Positions 31,610 to 41,066 are shown, counted from the stretch's first letter. The stretch: 64,000 bases of DNA from Microbacterium sp. RU1D (GCF_900156435.1 NZ_FTPQ01000001.1:682001-746000), one strand, 5' to 3'. Numbers and translations: made by a program. Notes: generated by a model from the letters alone, not told the origin.

Positions 31610-33496
31610 TCAGCGCGCGAATGCGCCGACCCGTGCCCCGAGCGCCGCCGCCACAGCCCCCGCCACGCGATCGGTGTGGCGCAGCGAGAGGGCGTTGGAG
31701 TTCGGCCGGGTGAAGGCCCCCGCCTCCATGCCGGCCGTGAACGGCCCCAGGGCGAACAGTGTCGCGTGCGCCGTGCCGTCGCGTCCGACCACACGCCCGT
31801 CGGAGTCGACGTCGATGCGTCCGAGCGAGCCGGTGAACTGCTCGTCGGACACGTGGACCTCGCGCCCGTGCCGCGTGGCGAGCTCGCGCAGCGCCGGGTT
31901 GTCGCTCGCGGCGGCCCCCGGCGCGGGCAGCCACGCGTCGACCAGTGCGGCGGCCACGACCTCGCCGCCGTGGCGGGGCGAGGTCGCGACGAAGCCCCGG
32001 AGCGGGTCGAGGTGCACAGCCAGGTCGGGGCCGAGGAAGCGGACGACCCCCGCATCCGCGAGCGCGAGCAGCTCCTGGAGGCGGTGCGGCGGCGGTCCCG
32101 AGGCGACGTAACTGAAGAACATGTGCCAGGTGAGGGGCAGGTCGACCGCGCGCGAGCGCGCGCTCCAGCGGTCGATGGGGATGTCACCGAGTGCGAGGAA
32201 CGAGCCGAGGATCGTCAGGAACAGCGCCTGCGTCGTGCTGCGCTCCGCCGAGGTCCGCACGAGCAGGTCGTCGGCGATGTGCCGCCGCACGCGGTCGTCC
32301 ACCGCCCGCTCGTCCGGGAAGGTCTCGTCGCCCAGGGGGACGTCGAGCAGCGGCACGTCGAATCGGTCGAGGGGGTCCGGCACCACCTCGGCGACGGCAC
32401 GGCGCAGCGCCGCTGTGTCGCCGTCGACCTCTCGCAATGTCGCGCGGAACGCGTCCCAGCTGGTGCCGACGCGTTCGGGATGCCCCGTGAAGAGCTCGCG
32501 GTAGTGCCCCCACACGAGCTCGCGCGCGATGAGCGGCCACACGTCGTCGAGGAAGTCGATGGTGCCCGGGCGGGCCAGCAGCGCGGCGACGGCCGCTGGC
32601 GTCAGCACCTCGCGCTCGGGCGGGTCGCCCTGCACCTGCGACGTGACCTTCGATCGGTAGGGCACGCCGCGTCGCGACCCGAGGTTCAGGCGCGGCTCCC
32701 GGCCCGAGGGGGCGTACACGAGCTTCCCGTCGGCGTTGCGGGAGAAGCGCCCTCCGCGTCCCTGGGTCAGCAGCACGACGGCATCCACCGATGCCAGTCC
32801 CATCCCGCGCACGATGACGTCGTCGCCCGGTGCGAGGCGAGACAGGTCGGCGTCGGCGGTGAAGGCCGGCTCGAGATAGGTGAAGCCCGCGTCGGCGGCC
32901 GCGGCGCTCATGTCGAGGTTCGTCCCCTCGGGTTCGCGCCCGTTGTGCCCGAGCGCGTAGACCACGACGTCGGCGTTCAAGCGGGTGCCGTCGGCGAGCG
33001 CCACCTCCCACCCGTCGGGGATGTCGTCGACCCACTGCACGCTGCCCGGATGCCACCGCACCTCCACGCCGGGCGGGGCGATGGCGACCGTGCGGCGCCA
33101 GAACCAGTCGAGGTACAGGCTCTGCAGGCGGCGCGTCGGAAAGCTGTCGCCGCGGAGCCCGTCCACCTCCTCGGCCAGCTCGGGATCGTCGATGTGTACG
33201 TCCGGCAGACGACCGTCGCGCACGCGCTCCGCCCATTCGATGAGCGAGGGTCCCGACCGCACCGGTCCGGCGATGAGGCAGCTGTCGTCGGTGAACACGG
33301 TGACGTCGCGCGCCATGGAGTTGAGCTTCAGCAGCGGCGACTGCTCGTACCGCCAGATGCGCCCGGCCCCGGGCGGGAACGGGTCGACGAGCGTGATGCG
33401 CAGGGGCACGGCGGTGACGCGCGTCCGCCGCGCGAGCAGGCGTTCGACGAGCATCACCGCCCGGGGCCCCGCCCCGACGATCACGAGGTCGCTCAC
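31610..33496 (-). CDS. FAD/NAD(P)-binding protein (NAD_binding_9 family)
   Basis: A 628-aa flavoprotein. The N-terminal Rossmann site is LVIVGAGPRAVMLVERLLARR. IWRYEQSPLLKLNSMARDVTVFTDDSC and the second motif VVYALGHNGREPEGTN mark the NAD_binding_9 family of large FAD proteins. The reaction is not established for this family. It overlaps the monooxygenase gene by 4 bases and ends a leftward run of flavin enzymes. A support role such as oxidising or reducing a sulfur or nitrogen compound handled by the monooxygenases is plausible. Confidence 0.75.
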   Translation of the reverse strand: MSDLVIVGAGPRAVMLVERLLARRTRVTAVPLRITLVDPFPPGAGRIWRYEQSPLLKLNSMARDVTVFTDDSCLIAGPVRSGPSLIEWAERVRDGRLPDVHIDDPELAEEVDGLRGDSFPTRRLQSLYLDWFWRRTVAIAPPGVEVRWHPGSVQWVDDIPDGWEVALADGTRLNADVVVYALGHNGREPEGTNLDMSAAAADAGFTYLEPAFTADADLSRLAPGDDVIVRGMGLASVDAVVLLTQGRGGRFSRNADGKLVYAPSGREPRLNLGSRRGVPYRSKVTSQVQGDPPEREVLTPAAVAALLARPGTIDFLDDVWPLIARELVWGHYRELFTGHPERVGTSWDAFRATLREVDGDTAALRRAVAEVVPDPLDRFDVPLLDVPLGDETFPDERAVDDRVRRHIADDLLVRTSAERSTTQALFLTILGSFLALGDIPIDRWSARSRAVDLPLTWHMFFSYVASGPPPHRLQELLALADAGVVRFLGPDLAVHLDPLRGFVATSPRHGGEVVAAALVDAWLPAPGAAASDNPALRELATRHGREVHVSDEQFTGSLGRIDVDSDGRVVGRDGTAHATLFALGPFTAGMEAGAFTRPNSNALSLRHTDRVAGAVAAALGARVGAFAR

Positions 33497-34845
33497 GGCG
33501 CGGCGACCCCCTCGCGCACCGCCGGCAGCCCCAGCAGATCGTGCAGCGTCGCACCCTCGTCGTACGAGCGGCGGTACGAGCCGCGCTCCTGCAGCAGCGG
33601 GACGACCCGGTCGGCGAACTCGTCGAGGCCGTGCGGGGTCACGTGCCCGACCACGGTGAACCCGTCCGTCGCGCGCTCCTGCACGGAGCGGTCGATCTCG
33701 GATGCCACGTGCTCCGGCGTGCCGACGAAGGTGTGGTTCGCGGTCAGACGGATGACGAGCTCGCGGATGCTGAGATCGTCGGCCGCGGCCTGCTCGCGCA
33801 ACTGCCCGACCCGAGCGCGGATCGCCGCATGCCGACCCGCGAAGCCCTGCGCGGTCTCGACCCCCGTGTCGGGCTCGACCTCGGGCAGCGGTCCGTCGGC
33901 GTCGTAGCCGCTGAGGTCGCGGTTCCAGATCTGCTCGAGGTACGTGATCGCCGTCTGCGGGCGCACCTGGGCGAGCGCGATCTCCCGCGAGCGTTCGCGG
34001 GCCTCCTCGGCGGTGTCGCCGAGCACGAAGGTCGCGGCGGGCAGGATCTTCAGCGAGTCCTCGTCGCGGCCGTGCGCGGCCAGCCGCCCCTTCACGTCGC
34101 GGTAGAACCGCTGCGCGTCGGCGAACTCCGTGTGCAGCGAGAAGATCACGTCGGCGTGCGCGGTGGCGAAGTCACGACCGTCGGCGGAGTCGCCCGCCTG
34201 CACGATCACTGGCCGCCCCTGCCGCGAGCGCGGGACGTCGAACACGGCGTCCACGTCGAACAGTCGCGACGCGTGCCGCACCCGCGCGATACCCCCCGCG
34301 CGCAGGAACGCCCCGGTCTCGGCATCCGCCTCGATCGCGTCGTCGCGCCACGACGACCACAGCGCCTTCGACAGCTCGGCGAACTCCGACGCCCGCACGT
34401 ACCTGTCGGCGTGGTCGAGGTAGCCCCCGCGGCGGAAGTTCGCGCCGTGGAAGGCGTCCGAGCTCGTCACGGCGTTCCACCCCGCGCGGCCGCCCGACAG
34501 CAGGTCGAGCGTGCCGAGCTGGCGGGCGAGCTCGTACGGCTCGTTGAAGGTGGTGTTGAGCGTACCGACGAGGCCGATGTGCTCGGTGACCGCGGCCAGG
34601 GCGGCGAGGATCGCGAGGGTGTTCGGCCGCCCGGCGACGTCGAGGTCGTGCAGCTGTCCGCGGTGCTCGCGCAGGCGCAGCCCCTCGGCGAGGAACAGGT
34701 AGTCGAACAGTCCGCGCTCGGCGGTGCGGGCGAAGTACTCGAACGACGAGAAGTCGATCTGGCTCCCCGCGGCCGGGTCGGTCCACACGGTCGTGTTGTT
34801 CACGCCGGGGAAGTGGGCGGCGAGGTGGATCTGACGACGGGTCAC
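33493..34845 (-). CDS. NtaA/SnaA/DszA-family FMN-dependent monooxygenase (YxeK-like)
   Basis: A 450-aa luciferase-like monooxygenase of the two-component NtaA/DmoA type. The signature N terminus is IHLAAHFPGVNNTTVWTDPAAGSQIDFSSFEYFARTAERGLFDYLFLAEG. Also present are GTLNTTFNEPYELARQLGTLDLLSGGRAGWNAVTSSD and QAGDSADGRDFATAHADVIFS. In Bacillus the homologues YxeK and CmoJ (YtnJ) oxidise N-acetylated S-modified cysteines, and the transporter, acetyltransferase and M20 genes nearby make that function the best guess. It needs reduced FMN from a partner reductase. It overlaps both neighbours by 4 bases. Confidence 0.83.
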   Translation of the reverse strand: MTRRQIHLAAHFPGVNNTTVWTDPAAGSQIDFSSFEYFARTAERGLFDYLFLAEGLRLREHRGQLHDLDVAGRPNTLAILAALAAVTEHIGLVGTLNTTFNEPYELARQLGTLDLLSGGRAGWNAVTSSDAFHGANFRRGGYLDHADRYVRASEFAELSKALWSSWRDDAIEADAETGAFLRAGGIARVRHASRLFDVDAVFDVPRSRQGRPVIVQAGDSADGRDFATAHADVIFSLHTEFADAQRFYRDVKGRLAAHGRDEDSLKILPAATFVLGDTAEEARERSREIALAQVRPQTAITYLEQIWNRDLSGYDADGPLPEVEPDTGVETAQGFAGRHAAIRARVGQLREQAAADDLSIRELVIRLTANHTFVGTPEHVASEIDRSVQERATDGFTVVGHVTPHGLDEFADRVVPLLQERGSYRRSYDEGATLHDLLGLPAVREGVAAP

Positions 34846-36047
34846 GCGCCGACCTCCTGACGGGCGTAGCGACTGGCGGGACGGGGGAGTCCGAGACGCT
34901 CGCGCAGCGTCGCCGCGCCGTCATCGGGACGCAGGATGCCGGCGTCCGCCGCCCGCGGGATCACCCGCTCGGCGATCGCGTCGAGGTCGGCCGGCAGGCG
35001 GGCCGGGCGCAGGCGGATGCCGTCGACCCCCGCCGCGGCCAGCGCGGCGATCTCATCGACGACGTCGTCGGCGGTTCCGACCACCACGTGCGCGTCCGTG
35101 GTGAGGGCCGCTCGATCCTCTAGGCGGTTCCAGACGGCGTCGGCGGTCGCGCGCGTCTCCTCGACCAGCACGAGCAGGTCGGCGAACACGCGCAGCGGCT
35201 CCTCGAGCGTGCGCACCGCGTCGGCGGCATCCCGCAGCTCGTCCAGGATGCCGATGGCCGAGGCCGTGTCGGAGGGGGTGACGAACACCAGGTCGGCGTG
35301 CTCCGCGGCGAAGCGGTAGGGCACGCTCTGGTGGGCGAGCGTGGTGACGAGAGGCTGTCCCTGCGGGGAGCGGGGCACGATGGAGGCGCCGGTGATCGAG
35401 AAGAACTCGCCCGCGTAGTCGATGTCGTGCACGCGGTCGCGGTCGAGGAACCTCCCCGTCGAGACGTCGCGCACGATCGCGTCGTCCTCCCACGAGTCCG
35501 CGAGCCGGCGGATCACCTCGGCGACCTCGCCCGCCTCGCGGAACGCGGCGAGCAGCGCCGGGTCGTCCTCGACGCGGCCCGACGCGGGCAGGGCGGTGGG
35601 GCCGTCGGTGCGACGACCGAAGTTCGCGCGCTCCTGTGCCGTGGAGCCGGCCACGAGCCGTACGCCGCCGCGCCCGTGGCTCGCGTGGTCGAGCGTCTGG
35701 AGTCCCGTGGCGACGTGGAACGGCTCCGGGTGCGCGGTCGTCACCGTGGGCATGAGGCCGATCCGGCCCGTGACCGGAGCCAGGAACGACGCCAGCACCA
35801 CCGCGTCGAGGCGCCCGCGGACACGATCGCGCCGGGTCTCGGCATCCGGTTCGCTCGAACGGCCAGCGAGGCTGAGCGCGTCCTCGATCGTGGCGAAGAG
35901 GAGGCTCGCGCCCTCGGCGGTGCGGATGAGGTCGCGCCAATAGCCGGCCGATGTCAGTTCCGTGGGGCGGGCGCCGGACTCGCGCCAGGCGGCCGGGTGC
36001 CAGCCGGCGCCGTCCAGGGCGACGGCGAGGTGGATGCGGTCCGGCAT
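34842..36047 (-). CDS. LLM-class flavin-dependent oxidoreductase
   Basis: A 401-aa luciferase-like protein. IHLAVALDGAGWHPAAWRESGARPTELTSAGYWRDLIRTAEGASLLFATIEDALSL opens the TIM barrel. RIGLMPTVTTAHPEPFHVATGLQTLDHASHGRGGVRLVAGS is the FMN-pocket block, and AAEHADLVFVTPSD comes later. It is related to, but distinct from, the neighbouring 450-aa monooxygenase, with which it overlaps by 4 bases. GGGAG precedes ATG 36047. It probably acts on a related organosulfur or amine substrate. A 98-base gap separates it from the upstream oxidoreductase gene and may hold a second promoter. Confidence 0.8.
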   Translation of the reverse strand: MPDRIHLAVALDGAGWHPAAWRESGARPTELTSAGYWRDLIRTAEGASLLFATIEDALSLAGRSSEPDAETRRDRVRGRLDAVVLASFLAPVTGRIGLMPTVTTAHPEPFHVATGLQTLDHASHGRGGVRLVAGSTAQERANFGRRTDGPTALPASGRVEDDPALLAAFREAGEVAEVIRRLADSWEDDAIVRDVSTGRFLDRDRVHDIDYAGEFFSITGASIVPRSPQGQPLVTTLAHQSVPYRFAAEHADLVFVTPSDTASAIGILDELRDAADAVRTLEEPLRVFADLLVLVEETRATADAVWNRLEDRAALTTDAHVVVGTADDVVDEIAALAAAGVDGIRLRPARLPADLDAIAERVIPRAADAGILRPDDGAATLRERLGLPRPASRYARQEVGA

Positions 36048-36145
36048 CGGGGCTCCCTTCGCGACGGGTCGGTCCCGCCGGAAGGCCACTGTGTCAACGG
36101 CGCCCGGGCCGCACAATCGGCGTCGTCATACGGCGCCGCGAGGCG

Positions 36146-37162
36146 TCATGTTACGTCTGCCGGCGCCCACCCCAGCAGCGGTCCGAGGCGCCCCGCGATG
36201 TCGTCGAGGATCTGCGCGTAGTCGTCGGCGGCGAACGAGAACGGCAGCGCGAAGGCGACCTCGTCCACCTCGGGGTAGGCCCGCGACGACAGCAGGCGCT
36301 CGGCGATCTGCTCCGAGGTGCCGACGAGGTCTTCGGCGAACAGCATCTTCTGCGGACCCTGGGGGATGCCGACGCGCCCGCGCCGGGACTCGGCGTAGGC
36401 CTCGTAGCGTCGGCGCTGCTCGGGCGTGGCCGAGTCGGTGGGGATGACCACCAGCCCCTGCGACACCCGCGCGTTCTCGCCGTCGGGGTGCGTGTCGCGG
36501 TAGAGGCGGATCTGCGCGTGCTGCTCGACGTCGAAGTCGGTCGACGTGGTCGATCGGATGACGCTGCTGGTGAGCAGATGGAACCCGTTCTCGGCCGCCC
36601 AGGTGGTGGATGCCGGGCTCCCGGCGCCGTACCAGAGCCGGTCGGCGAGGCCCGCGGCGTGGGGTTCGACGCGCTCCGAGTACTCCTCGATGCCCTCCGT
36701 CCCTGCGAACGGACTGGCCGGCTCCCCGGCGAGGAAGCGCCGCAGCCGCGAGAGGCGCTCGTAGCCGAAGTCCTCCCGGTCGGCGGTGTCGGGGTACAGC
36801 GCCGGGGCGACGTCGTCGAGGCGTCGCGGCGGGCCCACCGACAACCCGGGTTCGAGTCGCCCGCCCGAGAGCACGTCGACCGTCGCGAGATCCTCCGCCA
36901 GCCGCAGCGGGTTCTCCCACCCGAGGGGGATCACCGCTGTTCCGAGCCGGATGCGGCTCGTGCGCTGGGAGGCCGCGGCCAGCACCGCCACGGGCGAGGA
37001 GATGCCGTACTGCAGGTGCCGGTCGCGCAGCCACGCGCTGTCGAAGCCGAGGCGCTCGCCGCGTTCGATGATCGACAGGGTCGTCTCGTGTCCGGCCCGC
37101 GGGTCGTCGCGGTCGAAGAGGCCGATGGTGAGGAAGCCGAGGGAGCGCAGGCGGCGGGTCAT
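36146..37162 (-). CDS. LLM-class flavin-dependent oxidoreductase
   Basis: A 338-aa luciferase-like flavoprotein of the short subgroup. It shows LGFLTIGLFDRDDPRAGHETTLSIIERGERLGFDSAWLRDRHLQYGISSPVAVLAAASQRTSRIRLGTAVIPLGWENPLRLAEDLATVDVLSGGRLEPGLSVG, the full N-terminal half of the fold, and LWYGAGSPASTTWAAENGFHLLTSS later. This is the third such enzyme in one cluster. It overlaps the GNAT stop by 4 bases, so both are co-translated. The substrate is unknown; the context points to oxidation of S-substituted cysteine derivatives or related sulfur sources. Confidence 0.8.
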   Translation of the reverse strand: MTRRLRSLGFLTIGLFDRDDPRAGHETTLSIIERGERLGFDSAWLRDRHLQYGISSPVAVLAAASQRTSRIRLGTAVIPLGWENPLRLAEDLATVDVLSGGRLEPGLSVGPPRRLDDVAPALYPDTADREDFGYERLSRLRRFLAGEPASPFAGTEGIEEYSERVEPHAAGLADRLWYGAGSPASTTWAAENGFHLLTSSVIRSTTSTDFDVEQHAQIRLYRDTHPDGENARVSQGLVVIPTDSATPEQRRRYEAYAESRRGRVGIPQGPQKMLFAEDLVGTSEQIAERLLSSRAYPEVDEVAFALPFSFAADDYAQILDDIAGRLGPLLGWAPADVT

Positions 37163-37875
37163 GCCGGCGTCCGCACCGCCGCGAAGCGGTTGCGACGCCG
37201 GAGCGCGAAACCGAGCTTCTCGTAGGCAGCGATGGCGTTCACGTTGCCGGCGGCCGCGTGCATCATCGCGCGGTCACCGCGCTGCTGGATGTGGAACGCG
37301 ACATCGAGCACCAGGCGCGAGGCCAGGCCCTGGCGCCGATGATCGGCATCCACCGCGACCGCGCTGATCTCGGTCCATCCGGTGGGGTGCAGACGCTCGC
37401 CCGCCATGGCGACGAGCCGACCCTCTCGACGGATGCCGATGTACCGACCGAGCTCGTACGTGCGCGGCCGGAACGGGCCGGGCTGATTGCGCTCGACGAG
37501 CGCGATCATGTCGGCGGCGTCATCGGCCCCGAGTTCGATCGCCTCGTCGAAGGGGCGTGTCTGCAGGGCGTCGGTCTCGACGAGCTGCACTCCCTCACCG
37601 CCGCCGAGGTACTCCCATCCCTGCGGGAGCTCACCCTCATAGCCCGACAGGCCCACCTCGGCGCCCGGTCCGACGAGCTCTCGCAGGGCGTCCCACACCC
37701 CGGGCTCATCCCACCCTCGCACCGCCACGAAGGGCGCGGCGTCGGCCGGATAACGCCGCACGAGGTGGCCGCCGATCGCGAACGAGGCGTGCGGGCCGGC
37801 GAGTGAATGCCACGCGGCGTTGTCGAGGACGGTGGCGTCGGCGTGCGGGATGTTCAGGGTCGAGGCGCAGGTCAC
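37159..37875 (-). CDS. GNAT-family N-acetyltransferase (SnaA/YxeL-like role suggested)
   Basis: A 238-aa acetyltransferase with the GNAT core in the C-terminal half: VGLSGYEGELPQGWEYLG, then EISAVAVDADHRRQGLASRLVLDVAFHIQQRGDRAMMHAAAGNVNAIAAYEKLGFALRRRN, which holds the acetyl-CoA pyrophosphate loop (RRQGLAS). The N-terminal half is a divergent GNAT-like domain. It heads the leftward flavin-enzyme operon. In the Bacillus ytm and yxe pathways an acetyltransferase first N-acetylates the S-modified cysteine; this gene is well placed for that step. GTG 37875 is the chosen start; the Shine-Dalgarno is weak. Confidence 0.75.
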   Translation of the reverse strand: MTCASTLNIPHADATVLDNAAWHSLAGPHASFAIGGHLVRRYPADAAPFVAVRGWDEPGVWDALRELVGPGAEVGLSGYEGELPQGWEYLGGGEGVQLVETDALQTRPFDEAIELGADDAADMIALVERNQPGPFRPRTYELGRYIGIRREGRLVAMAGERLHPTGWTEISAVAVDADHRRQGLASRLVLDVAFHIQQRGDRAMMHAAAGNVNAIAAYEKLGFALRRRNRFAAVRTPA

Positions 37876-37903
37876 CGGGACACTCTGCGCCGGTCGCGGG
37901 CGC

Positions 37904-38036
37904 GGTGCAACTCGGCGGTCACCTCGCGCAACCGGCGGCCTCGGGCTGACACGGCATCCGTCGGTGCCCGCCGACGGGTCGTTTGCGCAAGTCGGCCGAA
38001 TTCGCTGCGATTCTGGTTCAAATCGGCCGTTGCACC
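37904..38036. repeat. Palindromic intergenic sequence upstream of the phosphatase gene
   Basis: GGTGCAAC (37904-37911) and GTTGCACC (38029-38036) are perfect inverted copies. Between them GTCGGCCGAATT and AATCGGCCGTTG are related shorter blocks. The region separates divergent genes and looks like a dispersed palindromic element. Confidence 0.4.
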
Positions 38037-38060
38037 GGCATCCCCTAGTTGACTGGGAGG

Positions 38061-39359
38061 GTGACCCAGGAGCTGCCGCGCACGCGAGTCCGGTCGTCCG
38101 GCGCGGGCGCGAGGCTTCTGCCCACCGTGCAGACCTCGTGGGAACCGCTCGCCAAGCAGGCCGTGGTGGCGACACTGGTCGTGGTGGCCGGGGTCGCGAG
38201 CGCCTCCGTGCCGTGGCTGCTGGTCACGGATGCCGCACGCATGTGGCAGGGCGTGGCGCTGGCGCTGGCCCTCGTCGTCGTGACGGTGCTGATGGCGCGC
38301 TGGCCCGCTCTCCGTCGGGCGGAGATCGTGATCCCCCTGGGCGACTTCATCGCGATCGGATTGCTCCGGTACGGCACCGGCGACAACCAGTCGGTCTTCT
38401 TCGTGATCGTCGTCCTCCCCGTCATCTGGATCGCCGCAGGCCGTGGGTGGTGGCGGATCATCCTTCCTCTGTTGGGGGTCTGTACGGCGCTGCTGCTCCC
38501 GCTGATGCTGTCCCCGGATCGTGGCCTGACGCCCAGCGAGCTCGTTCGTCTGCTCATCGCGATGCTCGTCTACGCCGCGGTCGGCGGAGTGGTCAACGAA
38601 TTGTCGCGCCGTTCACTGCTCAAGCTCTCGCTGTCGCAGCACCGCCGTCGACTCGCGGAGGCGGAAGTGTCGGAGGCGGCCTTCGTGCAGCGCTCGCTCC
38701 AGCCCACCGACGGCTCGGAGCTCCCGGACGCGTTCCGGGTCGCGGGCGCGTGCGTCCCGGCACGCACCGTGGGCGGCGACTTCTTCGACTGGTATCCGAC
38801 GCCCGACGGGGGTGCGGCGGTCACCCTCGGCGATGTCATGGGCAAGGGCGCCGGGGCCGGAATGATCGCCGCCGCGGTGCGCACGGTGATCCGCAGCGGT
38901 CTCGACGATGCGGATCCCGCGATGGCCTTCGAGCGCACGGCGGTCGGTCTGCGCACGGGGCCGACCGACATGCTCGGCGCGCAGTTCAGCACATGCTTCC
39001 ACGCGCGCATCGCCCCCGACGGCACCGTCCGGTGGGTCGACGCCGGGCACGGCCTGACCGTCCTGCGGCGCGTCGACGGCGCGGTCGAATTCCTGCGGTC
39101 CGGCCACCTCCCGGTCGGTGTCGGCAGCAGCTGGTCGAGCTTCGGTGCGGTTCTGTCCCCGGGTGACAGTCTTGTGAGCGTCAGCGACGGCGTGCTGGAT
39201 CTGTTCGGCGGCTCGCTCGATTCGATCGACCGCTACGCGTCGCTCGTCGCGGGGCACGACGACATCGACGCTCTCGTGGACGACCTCATCACCCGTGCCG
39301 GCGCGCAGGAGCAGGAGGACGACGTCACGGTGCTCGCCGTCACGTGGTCACCGCGCTGA
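38061..39359 (+). CDS. Membrane-anchored PP2C/SpoIIE-type serine phosphatase
   Basis: About 432 aa. The first ~190 residues hold four or five hydrophobic helices (AVVATLVVVAGVASASVPWLLV, VFFVIVVLPVIWIAAG, IILPLLGVCTALLLPLML). A short coiled linker (SLSQHRRRLAEAEVSEAAFVQRSLQP) leads into a SpoIIE phosphatase domain with metal-binding motifs GGDFFDWYP and VTLGDVMGKGAGAG, then WVDAGHGLTVLRR and SVSDGVLDLFGG. Such proteins dephosphorylate anti-sigma antagonists or similar regulators. GTG 38061 is used; TTG 38049 would add four residues. GGAGG directly abuts the GTG, so the start is uncertain. No partner kinase is visible nearby. Confidence 0.8.
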   Translation: MTQELPRTRVRSSGAGARLLPTVQTSWEPLAKQAVVATLVVVAGVASASVPWLLVTDAARMWQGVALALALVVVTVLMARWPALRRAEIVIPLGDFIAIGLLRYGTGDNQSVFFVIVVLPVIWIAAGRGWWRIILPLLGVCTALLLPLMLSPDRGLTPSELVRLLIAMLVYAAVGGVVNELSRRSLLKLSLSQHRRRLAEAEVSEAAFVQRSLQPTDGSELPDAFRVAGACVPARTVGGDFFDWYPTPDGGAAVTLGDVMGKGAGAGMIAAAVRTVIRSGLDDADPAMAFERTAVGLRTGPTDMLGAQFSTCFHARIAPDGTVRWVDAGHGLTVLRRVDGAVEFLRSGHLPVGVGSSWSSFGAVLSPGDSLVSVSDGVLDLFGGSLDSIDRYASLVAGHDDIDALVDDLITRAGAQEQEDDVTVLAVTWSPR

Positions 39360-39375
39360 GCGGACCGCCGACGTC

Positions 39376-39900
39376 TCAGAGGTCGTACCCGAAGGCCTTC
39401 AGGTCGAGGAACCGACCCGGTTCGACCTCGACGGGGTTCTCACGCTCAGTCAGTCGCCGGAACCCCAGCTTCCCGTAGAGGGCGTGGGCGCCGAGCATCT
39501 CGGGCCCGCTGTTCATGACGACGCGCGTGGCCCCGCGTTCTCTCGCGATCGCCAGCACGTGCCGCGTGAGCGACTCGCCGATGCCGCGCCCCCGCGCCGA
39601 GGGGGCCACGGCGAGCTGGCGGAAGTCGAGCTCGCCCTCCCCGGCCAGCGGCGACAGTCGCTCGCCGGGCCGCGGCGTCCACACCGTCCCCACGATCTCC
39701 TCTCCGTCGAGCGCGACCCACACCTCGCCCTGCGATACACGGCTGGCGACGTCGGCGAGGGAGGCGAGGTACGCCTCCGACAGGCCGTCGTAGCTGTGCC
39801 GGTAGGCGTCGGCGGTGATGCGGCCGGCCTCGGCGTACTCCTGCGGTTCGACGAGGCGGATCGTCACGGTCGATGAGGGCGTGGGGGTCATGGCATCCAT
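39376..39900 (-). CDS. GNAT-family N-acetyltransferase
   Basis: A 174-aa single-domain acetyltransferase. It has IRLVEPQEYAEAGRITADAYRHSY, then WVALDGEEIVGTVWTPRP, and the acetyl-CoA loop in LDFRQLAVAPSARGRGIGESLTRHVLAIARERGATRVVMNS, ending with ALYGKLGFRRL. It lies 58 bases downstream of the amino-acid-binding protein gene on the same strand, so it is probably the last gene of the transporter operon. That makes it a second candidate for the N-acetylation step of the proposed S-modified cysteine salvage. ATG 39900 is used; ATG 39891 is equally possible. Confidence 0.78.
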   Translation of the reverse strand: MDAMTPTPSSTVTIRLVEPQEYAEAGRITADAYRHSYDGLSEAYLASLADVASRVSQGEVWVALDGEEIVGTVWTPRPGERLSPLAGEGELDFRQLAVAPSARGRGIGESLTRHVLAIARERGATRVVMNSGPEMLGAHALYGKLGFRRLTERENPVEVEPGRFLDLKAFGYDL

Positions 39901-39958
39901 TCTTCTCGCACAGCGCTCGGTGGGGCCCGGTCGCGGATGACCGGGCCCCGCCGGAGGA

Positions 39959-40960
39959 TCAGGACTTCGGGAGTCCCGGAGGGTTGATCTCGCTCTTGTC
40001 GACGCCCTCGGACTCGAGGCCCCACGCCTGCAGCACCTTCGCGTAGGTGCCGTCGGCGATGTAGGCGTTCAGCACGATGCCGACCGGCTCGATGAGGCCG
40101 TTGCCCTTCTTCGTCGCCGCGGCGATGTCGGCCGCGAGCGGCCAGCCGCCGGGGACGATTCCGACGAGCTTCGTCCGGCCCGTCTCTCGTGACGCCCACG
40201 CTGCCGTGGCATTGGGACCGAAGGTGGCGTCGACGCGGCCGGACTGCAACGCGAGGGTCGCCGCGGCGGTGTCGTCGTAGTAGTTCAGCTCGGCGGGGGC
40301 CTTGCCCGCTGCGGTCAGCTCCTCGTTCCACTTCAGCAGCACCTTCTCCTGGTTGGTGCCCGAGCCCACGACGATCTTGAGCCCCGAGATGTCGTCGGCC
40401 TTCTCGATGGTCGAGATCGAACTGTCGGACCGCACGTAAAAGCCCAGGAGGTCCTGGCGGTAGCTCGCGAAGTCGTAGAGCTCCTTTCGCTCGTCGGTCA
40501 CCGTGACGTTCGAGGTGATCAGGTCGTACTTGCCCGACTGGATGCCGAGCGGCCAATCGGCCCAGGCGACCACGACCGGGTTGTACTCGAGGCCGAGTCC
40601 CTCGGCGATCAGCTCTCCAAAATTGGGCTCGGTGCCGGCGACGTCGGTGGCCGCCGTGGTCCCCTCGGGCTGGTAGCTGAGGGGCGGGACGAACGCGCCG
40701 ACCGCAACGGTGAGCTTGCCGGGCTCGATCGGGGTGAAGCCGCTCGCCTTCAGAGCGGCGACGGCCTCGGGGACTGCTTCCCCGGTGATGCGCGGGACCT
40801 CGCCCGTGTCAGGATTCGCGCCGGCGGTCGCCGTGGGCGCGGCCGCTGCTTCCGCCTCGACGGGGCGGGTGAGGCCGATGGTGACACCCACGCCGACGAC
40901 CGCGACGAGGGCTGCGGCGATCACGCCGAGCGCGATCCCCTGTTTCTTGCTGAGGGCCAT
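39959..40960 (-). CDS. Polar amino-acid ABC transporter, substrate-binding protein
   Basis: A 333-aa type-II binding protein (SBP_bac_3). The N terminus MALSKKQGIALGVIAAALVAVVGVGVTIGL is a membrane anchor or uncleaved signal without a lipobox cysteine. The mature part shows the usual blocks PPLSYQPEG..., ADWPLGIQSGKYDLITSNVTVTDERKELYDFASY, LKIVVGSGTNQEKVLLKW and VDATFGPNATAAW. It should capture a polar amino acid or cystine-like compound outside the cell for the permease and ATPase encoded upstream. AAGGAG lies before ATG 40960. The 257-base gap to the ATPase gene holds tandem repeats and may allow separate expression. Confidence 0.87.
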   Translation of the reverse strand: MALSKKQGIALGVIAAALVAVVGVGVTIGLTRPVEAEAAAAPTATAGANPDTGEVPRITGEAVPEAVAALKASGFTPIEPGKLTVAVGAFVPPLSYQPEGTTAATDVAGTEPNFGELIAEGLGLEYNPVVVAWADWPLGIQSGKYDLITSNVTVTDERKELYDFASYRQDLLGFYVRSDSSISTIEKADDISGLKIVVGSGTNQEKVLLKWNEELTAAGKAPAELNYYDDTAAATLALQSGRVDATFGPNATAAWASRETGRTKLVGIVPGGWPLAADIAAATKKGNGLIEPVGIVLNAYIADGTYAKVLQAWGLESEGVDKSEINPPGLPKS

Positions 40961-41021
40961 GGTGATTCTCCTTGTGAGGGTGGGGATGCCGCGGCGCCGG
41001 GTCGCGCCGCGGGGTCGGTGA

Positions 41022-41045
41022 GGTGGCTGAGCTGTCGAAGCCACC
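41022..41045. repeat. GGTGGC...GCCACC hairpin, dispersed copy
   Basis: GGTGGC (41022-41027) pairs with GCCACC (41040-41045) around TGAGCTGTCGAA. Very similar hairpins occur at 52731 and 52776, in each case beside an ABC transporter gene. Confidence 0.7.
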
Positions 41046-41066
41046 GGGCATGCGGCGGGTCCCGGT